From positions 723,357-787,356 of the forward strand of contig NW_006920420.1 in NCBI RefSeq assembly GCF_000344685.1: a DNA stretch of 64,000 bases, read 5' to 3'. Every line of letters starts with the position of its first letter. The first letter of the stretch is position 1. The notes under the pieces are model-generated. The model was not told where the DNA came from. It searched no databases and saw only the letters and a program-made list of their open reading frames with translations. A program made the translations under genes and the position numbers. Positions 1 to 12,155 of the stretch are shown here, one piece after another. Origin of the DNA: Gloeophyllum trabeum ATCC 11539 (lineage: Eukaryota; Basidiomycota; Agaricomycetes; Gloeophyllales; Gloeophyllaceae).

Positions 1-1636
1 CTCATCGTCGCCCTCCTCTCCATCGGCACCCTCGTCGGCGCCCTCGTCGGCGCCCCCACCGCTGACTTTCTGGGAAGGCGGTACGCGATGGTCAGCGAGT
101 GCGGCGTCTTCATCGTCGGCGTCATCATCCAGATATGCGCCTTCAGCTCCTGGGTGCAGTTCGCCATCGGCCGCCTCGTCTCCGGCTTTGGCGTCGGCGC
201 GCTCTCCGCCGCCGTCCCCATGGTAAGCCCCCCCTCCCCCTCTTTCCCACTCAATCAGTGTAGATACTCACCGGGCCGCAGTACCAAGCGGAAACCGCGC
301 CCCCGCAGATCCGCGGGACGCTCACTGCGACGTACCAGCTGTTCATCACCTTCGGCATCCTCGTCGCGTACTGCGTCTCCATCGGCGCGCGCGAGATCGC
401 CGGCTCCGGCTCCTGGCGCACCGTCGTCGGCATCGGCATCGCCTGGCCGCTCGTCCTCTCCACCGGCATCCTCTTCATGCCCGAGTCGCCGCGGTGGCTC
501 GCGCGGCACGAGCGCTACGACGACGCCATGATCTCGCTCGCGCGCGTCCGGGGTGTTTCTAGGGCGGACGCGCCCAACCATATGCTCGTGCAGAAGGAGC
601 TGGAGGAGATTAGGAGCATGGAGGAGTATGAGCGGAAGATCAGGGGTGGGTGGCTGGAGTGCTTCCGCTTTGGCGACGGGCAGAAGACGGGGTACCGCAC
701 GCTGCTGGGCATGGCGCTGCAGAGTTTGCAGCAGCTCACGGGCGCGAACTACTTTTTCTACTATGGTGCGACGGTGTTCCAGTCTGTCGGCATCCAGGAT
801 TCGTTCGTCACGCAGATTATTCTGGGCGCGGTGAATTTTGGGTGTACGTTTGGCGGGCTGTATGTCATGGAGCGGGTGAGTGGATCTTGTCTTCTGCTGT
901 GAGGAGCTGCGGTTGATGGAAATGCGATGGTAGTTCGGACGGCGGTTCCCGCTGATTATCGGCGGCGTGTGGCAGGCCATCTGGCTCTTCGTCTTTGCCT
1001 CCGCAGGAACCGCCGGCGACCCGCAAAACGAAGGCATCGGCAAACGTAAGCGTCTCCCTCCGTCCTGCCTTGCCCCACTAACCCCCTTCAACAGTCATGA
1101 TCGTCTCCGCGTGCCTGTTCATCCTCGGCTACGCCATGACGTGGGCGCCGGGCATCTGGATCCTCATCGGCGAGACGTTCCCGACGCGGAGCAGGGCCAA
1201 ACAAGGCGCGCTGGCCACTGCGAGCAACTGGCTGTGGAATTTCCTGATCGCGTTCTTCACGCCGTTTATCACGCGGGCGATCGGGTACCGGTACGGGTAC
1301 GTTTTCGGAGGTGCGTCGTCTCTCTTTCTCTCCTTCATTCCTTCTCCCTTCCTAACCCCCGCCCCCTCCCTCCGAAACGCAGCGTGCAACCTCCTCGGCG
1401 CGCTCGTCGTGTTCCTCTTCCTGTACGAGTCGTCGGACATCTCGCTCGAGGCGGTCGACCAGATGTACGCGGACCCGAATTGTAAGCCGTGGACGAGTCG
1501 CCGGTGGGCGCCGCCCGGGTATGTGGATAGGAAGGATCTGATTGGGCAGAGCCGCGCGGCGGAGGGGCAGAAGCCGCTCGCGAGCGGGGCGTTGGAGGAG
1601 ACGAGGGTGGAGAAGGCTGAGGAGGGGGGGAGGTGA
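1..1636 (+). CDS. MFS sugar (hexose) transporter, 5'-partial
   Basis: This is the C-terminal three quarters of a Major Facilitator Superfamily sugar/H+ symporter in the plasma membrane; the start lies outside the window. Five exons join in frame: 1-222, 282-875, 934-1045, 1095-1310 and 1383-1636, all with GT-AG introns. Family signatures visible in order are the loop 2-3 motif DFLGRR, then the PESPRWL motif after helix 6, then QQLTGANYFFYYG in helix 7, and GETFPTRSRAKQ near helix 10-11. These place it in the fungal hexose/quinate/monosaccharide transporter group. The substrate cannot be read from sequence. The tail after the last helix is short and charged. Nothing suggests a break. The downstream neighbour is a long gene-poor stretch. 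Confidence 0.93.
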
Positions 1637-2436
1637 TCATGATTCATGACGATTGATACGTTCAGGCGACGAGGTGTTTGATTCAGCGGTGTTGGTTTGA
1701 TGATGTATTTCGGGCGTATTTGTATGATGCTATAATACTGACGGTACTGACGTAGATGTGTACTTGCCGTTTAATGCTACTTGTTCGCGATCCTGTCTGA
1801 CCGAGTGTCTGCTCGTTGCTTTGGGGCAATCATGTTGGATTTGGGTAGGAGGGCGCCGGCGGAAGCGCCGGGCCGGTGGTTGATGTGTGGCACTTGAGCC
1901 TCGAGGGCTCCTTTTAAATTCAACTTTGTGTCTTCGGACTGCCCTCGTCCTACCCCCTTGCTTGCTCTTGACTCGATGTTGCGTACCATGCCCGATCTCG
2001 CCCTGGAGGATCCGGAGCCGCCAGCAGAAGATCGGTCCTCCGACTCAGTCGACGGGCCAGGGCTGAGAGCAGAGGGACGACGAGCCCGAGCAGGGTCGAA
2101 TCCGAGTTTACACGGGCTCTGGTTGGGTCGGCGCTTGCTTTCGTCGTGTAGCGCTGCGACCGAGGATCATGCATCATGCGGGAGCTCGATGTATGCGGTG
2201 CCCAACTCCGACGGAGGGGCGGGGGGGGGGCTGTCCCTTGCAATCTGTGTCGAGCGGCTCGGGGGATGTGGGTGTTCCCGCGCCCCCGGCTGCTCTGCTC
2301 CTTCGTGCCGCGTTTTCCGTTCTACCATCTCGTCCATCTCAGCGTCGTGCCGCGGTAACGTTGAGTCCCTGCGATGCAGCCCTGCTCAGCGTTCCGCCGA
2401 GCTTCCCGCGTTGCCCCGCACTTCGCTCCCCGCGTC

Positions 2437-2950
2437 GAAGCGGGTGCTGAGTGACAGCGCTTGCACGAGAAGTGTCTGCGAACGGGTCACTCGGCACTCG
2501 GAGCCGCGGAAGGCTCGGAGGAGGCGCGCTCTTGGTTATGCTTATGGTCCCCCAAGAGAGACGAACAAGGACGGCCGATGAGTCACATCCGGTCGAATCT
2601 ATCCAGTTTGTTACGCAGTGCGTTGTCCGTACCTTCTGTCGCGTTGCTTTACCCTGACTTGTGTAGACATCCCGTCCCCGTGATCATGATTGTGGATCGC
2701 AAGTGTGGGTTGCGGTGTACTACTTGCGGGCGGGGGTCTTCCTTGGGCGGCTGCGCAGGGCGCAACGAGCCTACTCGCTTCGCCCGAGTATCTCGCGCTA
2801 CCCCACACTTCCCCTCCCCCGCGCATGGAAGCCGCTCCCGCCGTCAAAGAACCTTCTCAGAAGCGGCGGGGAAAGGCGGCTATGCTTGCGCTTAACATGG
2901 ATAACGAGGACGTTCTATCTTGGGGACGTGAGTGAGATCCCGCCGTGGCA
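2437..2950 (+). repeat. Diverged dispersed repeat, copies a and b
   Basis: The segment 2437-2600 has the order GTGCTGAGTGACA, CGCTTGCACGAGA, GCGGGTCACTCGGCACT-like words, then TTATGCTTATG, then GAGTCACATCCGGT. The same order occurs at 7880-8040 (GTGCTGAATGACA, CCGCTTGCACAGA, GAGCGGGTCACTCAGCACT, TGCTTATGCTT, GTGAGTGAGATCCGGT). A shorter relative lies at 2860-2950, ending GTGAGTGAGATCC. The copies are diverged and carry indels. No terminal repeats or coding capacity were recognised. It could be an old transposon fragment or part of the P450 duplication unit. Confidence 0.55.
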
Positions 2951-4446
2951 AATATAACTTGTTTGCTGGTAGTGCATGCGTGCCACCGAGCTGATCGTGG
3001 CTTCCGGCGCATCTCAGGATTGCACGAGCTACCGTCGCAGAGCAGAGAATGGTGGGACGCCGCTTCGACGGGCTCAATCTTGTAGCCGATAGTGTGACGT
3101 GTCCCGAGCCAGGATCAGCTCTGGCAGGGCCGAGTTCATGATTTCACGATCCAGCAGCGGTGGCCGCTGGGACCTCCCGGTAAGCTCTCGCCGTCCTTTG
3201 ACTTCTGGACGATCGCAGGGCTGTATGTATGCGCGCCCTTCCCGCGTGCCTGCATATTGAAGCCCAGGAACCTGGCCTGACAGAGTCTTTGGAGACGTGA
3301 CGACGCAGGAGTAGCGAAATGTGTGTTGGACAAGCCGGCTTGAAGTCCGTTCGCCAGTGCGTATAAGACATCCACGGAGTTTTTGAGTCTAGTAAGTTGA
3401 GCGGTTTAGAATACAATCAGGCCAACTATCGTGGCGTGTCTAGTGCCGATAAAGTGAGCTCTCTCTTCGTTCTGGTCCGATCTTTAAATCCGTTGCAATC
3501 TCTACGTCAGGACATTCTACATAGATCAAGACGAGCATATTTCCCACCTGGCGGTCGATATCTCGACTTAGCTAGTAAGGTAGTGGACTATTACAGATGC
3601 CGTCTATCCCCCATGCCCTATCGCGAGTATTGCACCAAACAATCGCCACTAACGATACTCAGAGTCGGTATATTTGGGGTGGAATTGGTTGCTCATGACA
3701 TGTACCGTGGCAGGAGAGGTGCGTGACTGCCGATTTGATAATCCCTACGAACGCCGCGGGACTGTGCCTTGCGTGGCCTATAGTTCCGTGAATAAACTGT
3801 AGTGATTGCGTACGCGTCATCTCATCATAGAGCGATCTGAACAGGACCCGCAAACAGACGTCCAATGAGCCCGCGAAGCCTCGACAATGCTGTATTGTAA
3901 TCCTCTATTGCCGGGCTGGGCGGAGATAAGGCATCTCCCCGTCAAGAGCCTCGGGTCGACAGCATCCACTCGTACGTGACGCTTCATCCACACCGTCGTC
4001 ACGGCATGGGATCTGGCAATGTATGGGCCTCATTCGCTTGTTGACCCGATAACTCTGCTGCGTATGTCGCTAGTCGGTTCCTATCCTGGGAATACCCGGT
4101 TTTCCTCTCAGTTGCGTAGGTATATCAATAGCGGCCCTTTCTGCCGCTGACCAGATTTCTGCTTACTCTCTAACCTCCCGAAGGTGAATAACGGGATTCT
4201 TGGACGTCCTCTCGCACTCACGTACTTTGTGCCTACCAGGTTCTGTATCCCACGAGTACTGCACGCAGCGCGACATTTGCCGTTATTCACATACAAACTG
4301 GATCGAAATGGAGACAGAGAGCCGTGGAATGGGCTCATGTCGATTCCTTGGTAGAGCCTGAGAACGTAAGTTGTGCGTTGTGATTCTGAAGGTTAGACCC
4401 TTATGGAGACGCATACAGTTCAGGAGCTTCGTTCGGGTCCGCTCGC

Positions 4447-4464
4447 ATATATATATATATATAT
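4447..4464 (+). promoter_or_regulatory. TA dinucleotide run, candidate TATA region of P450-1
   Basis: An alternating AT run of about 18 bp lies roughly 50 bp before the P450-1 ATG at 4513. Its distance fits a core promoter TATA element with a short leader, but a simple microsatellite is equally possible. The second P450 has a weaker ATATATGAAG-type sequence near 9740, about 60 bp before its ATG. Confidence 0.35.
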
Positions 4465-4512
4465 TGGGCTCTGAAGAGAGGTTCTGTCAGCAATTGTCGT
4501 TAGCTTTGCACC

Positions 4513-6878
4513 ATGGCCGTTGCGCTTGTCCAGTATGCGATCCTCGCGTCTTTTGTTCTGACTGTACTTTATTATCTGCCACGATGGCGTACGGGTCGGC
4601 ACCTGAAGAACGTCCCTGGACCCCCATCACCGTCCTTGGTCACAGGTAAAATGCATCGTTCGACTGCTGAGTGATCCGGTGGTCATGTCTCTATGATCTA
4701 GGGAACCTCAAGCAGTTATACGACGCGAATGGATGGGACTATCATCACCGCCTTCTGGAGCAGTATGGCTCTGCGGTGAACGTCTCCGGATATCTCGGTG
4801 TATGACGTTTCACAGAGCATCCGGCAGAGCTTCTCATAATGATCTTGACAGCAACAAATTCTGTATATCTCTGACCCTCTCGCCCTCTATCACATCATCA
4901 TCAAAGAACAGCCCATTTACGAGGAGCCCAAGTTCTTCTATCCGTTCGTCCTTTTCTTCAGTTTAATGTTTTGTGTCCTGACCGGAGGGAAGACTAAACT
5001 ACTTGATGTGGGGTGAGGGAGTACTTTCCGTGCATGGTGCTTGTTCTCCCGTACATTTTGCCTTTTCAGTCTCGTTAACTCGCGTATCAAGGCCAGGCCC
5101 ACAGAAAACAGCGTAAAATGCTGAATCCAGTATTCAGCACTAAGCATCTTCGGAACTTGGTGCCCATATTTCACGATGTCACAAAAGAGGTTAGCAGGAG
5201 AACGAATTATATCTGTGAGCGAGACTGACTACTTGATTAGCTTTGTAGTGTCATAGAAAGCAAGGTCTTGAGGGGGGAGACTGAGATTGATATGCTGGAT
5301 TGGATGACCCGGACGGCTCTGGAGTTAATCGGAAGGGCCGGACTTGGCTACAGCTTCAATATCATGCGGGAAGGCACTGTCGATGAATATGGGTCTGCTG
5401 TGAAGTCACTCTTGTGGGTATCGATCAGCATGTTACAGATGCGAGTGCTAACCAGCGATTCTGCAGCCCCACCCTCTTTGATTTTGCCTTACTACTGCCT
5501 TTACTTCCGTACTTGATGAAGATTGGTCCTCCTCGTTTCCGAAGGTTTCTTGTAGAGAAGGTTTCAAATCAGAAGGTTCAAAGTCTCAAGGAGAAGATCG
5601 ATATCATGGAGAAGACATCCAAGCATATATACCAGACCAAAGTGGAGGTCCTCGCGAAAGGTGACGAAGCTTTGTCGAAGCAGGTTGGCGAAGGAAGGGA
5701 CATCATGAGCCTCTTACGTGAGGATGGTCCTCTTTTAAGGCGACCCGTACTGAGCTTGTTGTCAGTAAAGGAAAATCTATCGGCGTCTGAAGAGACACGG
5801 CTGCCGCTCTCCCAAGTTCTTGGCCAGATGAGGTACCCTTACCTACCAGTCCAGTCCTTCCCAGAATATCTACTTACATTTGCTGTTCAAGCACTCTGAT
5901 ATTTGCAGCTATGGATACGACTTCCTCTGCATTGTCTCGCATTATGTATCTTTTAGCTTCCAATCCTGAGGTTCAAGATCGACTGAGACAAGAGGTGCGG
6001 GATACTCTTGCAAAGGAAGAGCTCATGTTCGACGTTCTGGACCAACTGCCATTCCTGGATGCCATATGCCGAGAAACGCTCAGACTGTACGTGCAGGTGT
6101 ATTCGGAACCCCACATGATCTGAAGGTTGCACATAGACATCCCCCTGTCACTAAGCTCGAGCGAAGGTAAAACCTCTTTGCTCCCCGATCTCACCTTAAT
6201 TGATGTCCGTGTCCTTGCTATCAGGACTGTCAGGGATACTGTCCTTCCATTATCGATTCCAATTACAGGTGTCGACGGCAGTACCATCGATCAAATACCT
6301 CTTCCCAAGGGTTCCAACCTCATTCTTAGCTTGTTTTCCCTCAATAGGAACAAGGCTATATGGGGCGAGGATGCCTATGAATGGAAACCGGAGCGATGGC
6401 TAAAGCCCTTGCCTCCTAGTGTAACGGATGCCAAGATACCTGGCGTCTACTCGAATATGTAAGTGGCATTGTCGTCAGACAGACTCTTCTCCATTCAGTG
6501 GTATTTGCAGTATGACGTTCTCCGGAGGCCCTCGCGGTTGCATGTGAGTTCTCCCGCGCGTCTTTCCCGTTCCCCATCCTGATGTGTCCAACAGCGGGTT
6601 TAAGTTCTCCTTGCTGGAAATGAGTACGTACGGACCTCCATCCGAAGGCCGGTCGGCTGATAGCTCTGGCTTCTTGCAATGCAGAGGTGGTTATAGCGTC
6701 GCTAGTTGAATCATTTCGCTTCCAGCAGCCTGAGGATAAGGCCATCACATGGGATATGAGCTTCATAGCAGTACCGCGGCCGGAAGGCTCGGACAGCAAG
6801 TCACCAGAATTACCCTTGAAGGTATCACTTGCCAGATTGACCGGGGAACAGGCTCCATGCCCTGTTCAGATGGACTGA
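4513..6878 (+). CDS. Cytochrome P450 monooxygenase, copy 1
   Basis: Microsomal heme-thiolate monooxygenase of the basidiomycete expanded P450 type; the substrate is unknown. I resolve 14 exons: 4513-4645, 4702-4799, 4852-4943, 4993-5036, 5092-5189, 5241-5413, 5467-5717, 5766-5832, 5892-6086, 6137-6166, 6225-6458, 6511-6543, 6595-6623, 6685-6878. They give 556 residues with no internal stop. The N-terminus is a hydrophobic anchor followed by the proline hinge VPGPPSPS. The I-helix is FAAMDTTSSALSR (threonine for oxygen activation), the K-helix ExxR is ETLR, the PERF-like motif is PERW, and the heme loop is FSGGPRGCIG with the axial Cys. It resembles the next P450 through its whole length, so the pair arose by tandem duplication. 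CYP family assignment needs a database search. Confidence 0.93.
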
Positions 6879-9802
6879 AGTGATGACCAGGCGCGAGTAG
6901 GTGAGACGTGCGATCTGTCTAGCGGATCCAGGATTCTGGTGGAGGCTCCAGTATGATTGTCATATTGGACTACGTACCAGAAGGACATTTATGACTGCGG
7001 TTTCATTGTGCCACGAGAATTGCTACAAGCTCCGACCTTCCCGCGGCCATAGGCACGGCGATTTTTCCGCATGTGGCCTCCCATCAGTACATTCACAACC
7101 AATCGCAGTCTTTCGAACCTGTTACGAACCTTGCCACTCGAAGGCTCTCTAAGCTACTGACAGCTGCAGCCTTGACACAAGACTATGTTACGCCCCTCGT
7201 ACACTGGTTCGCAATGGCGTGTCGACTGCACGATTACGATGCGACCGTATGGTGAAGCTATCGACCAAACTGCGCGTTGTATCAATATTCCCAGTGAGTG
7301 TCTGAGTCAGCACCCGGGCATGTAGAATAAGGTCGATTCAGTCCTCATCTCCAACAAGGATCAGTAGTTCAACCCTCGGAGACTCCCCCCATAGATCGGG
7401 GTGGATGACTGCCTAGACGAGGGTGGGTCGTCCTGCGCTCTCATAACACTGCGCATATCAGGCACTGGGGGCTTGGGTGTTAGCGGACTTGCGCGTGTTT
7501 GGTACTGCCCGCCCTCGTCTTCAGATTCAGACCTAGTTCCATCTGTTTGGCTCCGCTGTAACTATCTGTACATGTGAGAGAGGCCAGGCCATAGTGTGTT
7601 CGTGTTCTGCAGTCTTGTTTACCCGGTACTGCTCACCCTGGCCTTGAAGTGAGTACTGAAAACCGGACTCAGCCGTTGGCAATTACTGTATCTACGGGGC
7701 GGTCTGGGCCGTACCGTTTAGCATTGTTATTCTGTACGTGGTTCCTCAGGGTTCCTCTCGTCTTACACCTCGTTCACAAGCCGGCCATACCTTTTTCTGC
7801 GGCCTCCACACTCAGGCGTGACCAGGTAACCGAGATAACCTGGTTGCTTCGGGCGCACTTCTTTTTGCCCCATGAAAACGAGTGCTGAATGACACCGCTT
7901 GCACAGATGCCTCGTATGAGCGGGTCACTCAGCACTGGAAGCTGCGGGAGCCCCGGAAGGCCTGCTTATGCTTCACAACGACAAATCAGGACGTCCTATT
8001 ATGAGATGTGACTCGTGAGTGAGATCCGGTTAGATATGTACGAGTCTCAAGTTGCTTTGGCTCACTATAATATGCGCAGAGATCCTATTCATGTTTGCGG
8101 ATTGAGGGTTACATGGGAAGCAACCGCTTGTACCTCGTGAGTCGGCGAACAGGGTATTGTTTGCGGGTGCACTGAGCTCGGCCTCATTCCCTTTGTACTT
8201 ACACCGATTTCGAAGAATATCTCGCGCTACCCATATATATCCTTCACGCATTGAAGAGGATGCCAACCCGCTCGCTTGTCGAAGAACTGTCCACGGGCGG
8301 GCCAGCAGGCACTCGGAACCATGGAGGCCTAGGGCCAAAGCGTTCAAAACGAAAACCGGTGTTCTATCTCGAAGATGTCCGTGAGGTATGTGGCGAGTCA
8401 TTTTGGTATTCTTAGCTGGGAGACTGGCATGGTGCATGATGTTCAGCCAATTCATCAAGCGGTTCGCGCACTCCGTCGAACCAGTACTGGCTGCACCACT
8501 TCATCGAGTATTCATGGCTAGCCTCGTGTGGTCCTGATGAAAACCTGAGAAGCAGTGAGCGTTGTTCCAAAATGGGCCAGCCCAATATACTTTATCGGGA
8601 CTGTATTACCTAGATGGCGTGAGGTATCTTATTAGTGTACGAACCAGTGCAGCGATACTGGGGTCTAATCCTCCATTCGTCCGGGCACTTGATTGGCTGA
8701 ACCTGAAAACAGACTTCGCACCAATCCTTCGGCGTTTCGGCCAGTTTTATACCAACTTCTACAGGGTCGTGGCGTTATACGCCAGTCGTGCCTACGCCTG
8801 CGTATGGAAGACCGGAAGCGGGACTCTATGGCTGACCTCCCTAGGAATGTGTTACGTGGTGATGCTCCAATTGTCCAAAAACAACCTGGAGTACCGAAGT
8901 ATGTTGACCACGCTCCTACGATGTCTGGGTTAGTAGCGTTTGACATGGCGTGGTCTCAGGCCGGCATTGGCCACTACCTGGGAGGTGCGTGGCTGTTGAT
9001 ATGATATGATGCAGGTTACTTGCTGGGACCGCATTATCATAGTACACCTCTTCTCAGGATTGGGTGATCTCCGAGTCCTTGGTATCAGGATCAATGAACG
9101 AGACGACTATGGAACCGAAAAGTCATGATAGTGCTAACCGGAATCCTCTATAGGCATGGCGGGGCGAATATGAGGCTAATTCAAGTTGTCAAAGGCCTCT
9201 ACCGGTGATCTACTGACCCGTTTGCATCATAACTCCGGTATCACCTCATTATGCTCAGCGAATCTACCGGTACACGACGAGGAGCCACACAAACGGCGGA
9301 CGCATTGTCACACAAGCGCAGCGAACACGACACAGCAGGTGTAACTGCAGGAAGCAATCTGAGCCGGTAGGCCATATAGCATGGGCAAAAATGCCGTCGG
9401 CTTTTCCCCCAGCACTCGCTTGCTTCGAAGAAGCAGGGCAGGTATGTCAGGAGCTGCTCTGTCACATACATAATTCTGCTTACTCCCAACCTTCCGAAGC
9501 TGAACAATTGAACTTTGGAGGCCATCGCTGCCCCTCACTGGTACATACACGGTCATGTCAATTTTCCTCAAACGGTTGAGGTTGCGCCCACCCCGCATTA
9601 CCTCCAAGCAGATTGGCTGGAAGCCGTTATTTCGAACCACGCAGGATTGCTTGGCGGGATACGAGAACCTACGGACTCGATCTAACTCCGGGGATAGAGA
9701 TGTAGCTTAGGTATTCAAAATATTCGGCGAGGCCGTCCCATATATGAAGACGAAGGACGCTTCTGCTGTCACAACTTGCAGACTCTGCTGAGCTTCTGAG
9801 TC
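6879..9802. other. Gene-poor interval between the two P450 genes
   Basis: No supported gene in ~2.9 kb. The interval carries the repeat copy at 7880-8040. A few frames of 80-140 codons (8562-8933 and 8693-9004 on +) show no recognisable domain or consistent intron pattern. The last part, about 9470-9800, shares short words with 4150-4500 (for example TCTGCTTACTC and CCTCCCGAAG/CCTTCCGAAG), as expected if the upstream flank was duplicated with the gene and then decayed. Confidence 0.55.
7880..8040 (+). repeat. Diverged dispersed repeat, copy c
   Basis: Counterpart of 2437-2600 (and partly 2860-2950); see the shared ordered words GTGCTGA, CGCTTGCAC, CGGGTCACTC, GTGAGTGAGATCC. It lies about 1.9 kb before the start of P450-2, while the first copy lies about 2.1 kb before P450-1. 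That spacing is consistent with one ~5.3 kb tandem duplication carrying gene plus upstream flank. Confidence 0.55.
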
Positions 9803-12155
9803 ATGATCTTTGCTATCATTCAGTGGGGGCTCGTAGCCTCCATTGTTCTGGTCGCGTTATATCACCTGCAGCAGAGACTCACGAACCGTATATTGAGGAA
9901 AATCCCCGGACCTACACCGTCGTCCGCGATCACAGGTAAAGGTGGACGTTCGACCGTACTAGATGGTTGTGGCGCTCACGGCTTAATCACGATCACTCAG
10001 GGAGTTTCCAGGACCTTTACCACACGCAGGCATGGTCCTTTCACCAGGCCCATCTAGATCAGTACGGCGCCGTTGCGAAGGTCCAAGGTCTCCTCGGTGT
10101 AAGGTGTTCGTCAACAAATATGGAAACTCTTCTTACACTGAATTTGACAGGAACAAATGCTATACATCTCTGATCCTCTCGCCCTTTATCACATGATGGT
10201 CAAAGAGGAGCCTATTTACGATGAGTTTGCATTCTTCTACCCGTCCGTTCATCTCATTCTGTCTGATGCCATGTTTACTGACTCAAGCACAACTTGAAGG
10301 CTGAACTACTTACTCTGGGGGGAGGGATTGCTTTCTGTACACGGTGCGTGTTATCCGATTTACCCTACAAGTCATGGTCAAGCTGACGAGCAGATTAAGG
10401 TATGACCCACAGGAAACAGCGCAAGATGCTCAATCCGGTATTCAACGCCAAGCATCTCCGTGAAATGTGCCCAATATTCCACGATGTTGCGCAAGAGGCG
10501 AGGGACACAACTGGTCGTCACTGTGGCTAAGGCTCACTATTCCCTGTAGCTCCGAGCTGTCATCAAGGATAAGGTACAGAGAGGAGAAGCTGAGATTGAT
10601 ATGCTGGATTGGATGACTCGGACAGCTCTGGAGTTAATCGGGAGGGCCGGACTTGGGTATAGTTTCAAAATCATGCAGGAAGGTACTGTCGATGAATATG
10701 GTTCAGCTGTAAAGTCGCTCTTGTGGGTGTCCATGCTGTACAGGGGCGATGGACATGCTAACCACGCAGTTTGCAGCCCACACGTTTTCGAATTCGCTGT
10801 CGTGCTGCCTATCCTGCCTTACCTGATGAAGATTGGTTCCCCACGCTTCCGTAGGTTTATGGTGGAGATAACTCCCAATAAGAAGATACGTCGCATCAAG
10901 GAGATGATCGACATTATGTGGAAGACATCCCTGAATATCTACCAGACCAAGGTTGCCGCTCTCTCAAAAGGCGACGAAGCTTTGGCCAAAGAGGTGGGCC
11001 AAGGGAAAGACATCATAACGCTACTATGTGAGGATCGAGGCTATCATTGTTACGTTTACTGAGCTTGTTAACAGTGAGGGCAAATATGATGGCATCTGAA
11101 GAAGAACGGCTACCGCTCTCCCAAGTCCTTGGACAGATGACGTACAGTTAATTACTCCTACGCTCCCTTCCGCAGAATACTTACACTGGTATCACTACAG
11201 TACCTTAATTTTTGCAGCCATGGACACGACCTCCTCTGCGTTGTCCCGCATGTTGTATCTCCTCGCTTTGAATCCCGATGTACAGGCAAAGCTTAGGCAA
11301 GAGGTGCGGGAGGCTCGCGCAAAGGGAGAGCTCGACTACGACGTTCTGGACAAACTGCCATACCTGGACGCCGTCTGTCGCGAAACCCTGAGGTTGTACG
11401 TAGAATCATTGACCGGTACGTATATGTATTTCAATACTGTTTATAGGCATCCCCCCGTCACGACGCTCGAACGAAGGTGAATCTCCTTCAACTATCGCCG
11501 TCTCACTGACACCCATGTCTTTGCTACCAGGACCACCAAGGATACTGTTCTTCCGTTATCGACTCCGGTCAGGGGCATCGACGGTATTATGATTGACCAA
11601 ATTCCACTTGCGAAGGACACCAGGATCATCGCCAGCGTGCTGTCATTTAACCGGGACAAGACTGTATGGGGGGAGGATGCATACGAATGGAAGCCGGAGC
11701 GATGGCTGAGGCTCACGCCGCCTGGCGCCACTGATTCGAAGTCGCCCGGAGTCTACTCGAATATGTACGTGTCACTGCCATGAAGAAATACGTCCTTCGT
11801 TAATGTGTGGCAAAAGGATGACTTTCTCCGGAGGCATTCGTGGTTGCATGTAAGTTTTCGCATCTGGCTACCTCTTCCCAGTCCTGACACATCGTTGCAG
11901 TGGCTTCAAGTTCTCCTTGCTGGAAACGAGTACGTGTGCATCATTCTGAAGGCCAATGTACTGACGCTTCTGGCTCCCGATAACGCAGAGGAGGTATTGA
12001 TGACGCTAATAGAATCCTTCCGCTTCGAGCCCGTCGAGAAGAAGAGCATAACATGGGACCTGGGTATCATAACAACACCACGTGTGGAGCATACAGAGAA
12101 CAACGGGCCCACACTCCCATTGAAGGTGTCAATTGCCGAGAAGCTCGCAGAATAA
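9803..12155 (+). CDS. Cytochrome P450 monooxygenase, copy 2 (GC-AG intron)
   Basis: Tandem paralogue of the P450 at 4513. Fourteen exons are resolved: 9803-9935, 10001-10098, 10151-10242, 10300-10343, 10400-10497, 10550-10722, 10777-11027, 11075-11141, 11201-11395, 11447-11476, 11531-11764, 11817-11849, 11901-11929, 11989-12155, giving 547 residues. Exons 1-13 have exactly the same lengths as in copy 1. Motifs: hinge IPGPTPSS, I-helix FAAMDTTSSALSR, ExxR ETLR, PERW, heme loop FSGGIRGCIG. Intron 5 begins GCGAGG instead of GT, whereas the same site in copy 1 is GTTAGC. A GC-AG intron is the simplest reading; otherwise this intron would be a splice-dead lesion. The gene is probably functional because all other junctions and catalytic residues are intact. 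A shortened C-terminus accounts for the length difference. Confidence 0.9.

Larger units (their letters stand above)
1637..4512. other. Gene-poor interval upstream of P450-1
   Basis: About 2.9 kb with no gene I can support. Open frames here (for example 1928-2581 on +) look compositional: rich in Ser, Arg and Pro, with no family motif and no intron pattern. The stretch contains diverged repeat copies at 2437-2600 and 2860-2950, which resemble 7880-8040 upstream of the second P450. Its last ~400 bp show patchy similarity to the region before 9803. It therefore probably includes the old 5' flank of a tandemly duplicated unit. Confidence 0.6.

Noticed and set aside
255..1091. 278-codon open frame antisense to the sugar transporter
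   Set aside because: It is the reverse frame of a clear coding gene with high GC at third positions.
1928..2581. 217-codon open frame on the plus strand
   Set aside because: Ser/Arg/Pro-rich, GC-driven, no known domain, no splice pattern, and it overlaps a diverged repeat.
8562..9004. Overlapping frames on the plus strand between the P450 genes
   Set aside because: Considered as a third P450 relic, but no heme, ExxR or I-helix motif can be found.
4513..12155. P450 pair as part of a secondary-metabolite cluster
   Set aside because: No synthase, terpene cyclase or dedicated regulator lies in the window; only the sugar transporter is near.
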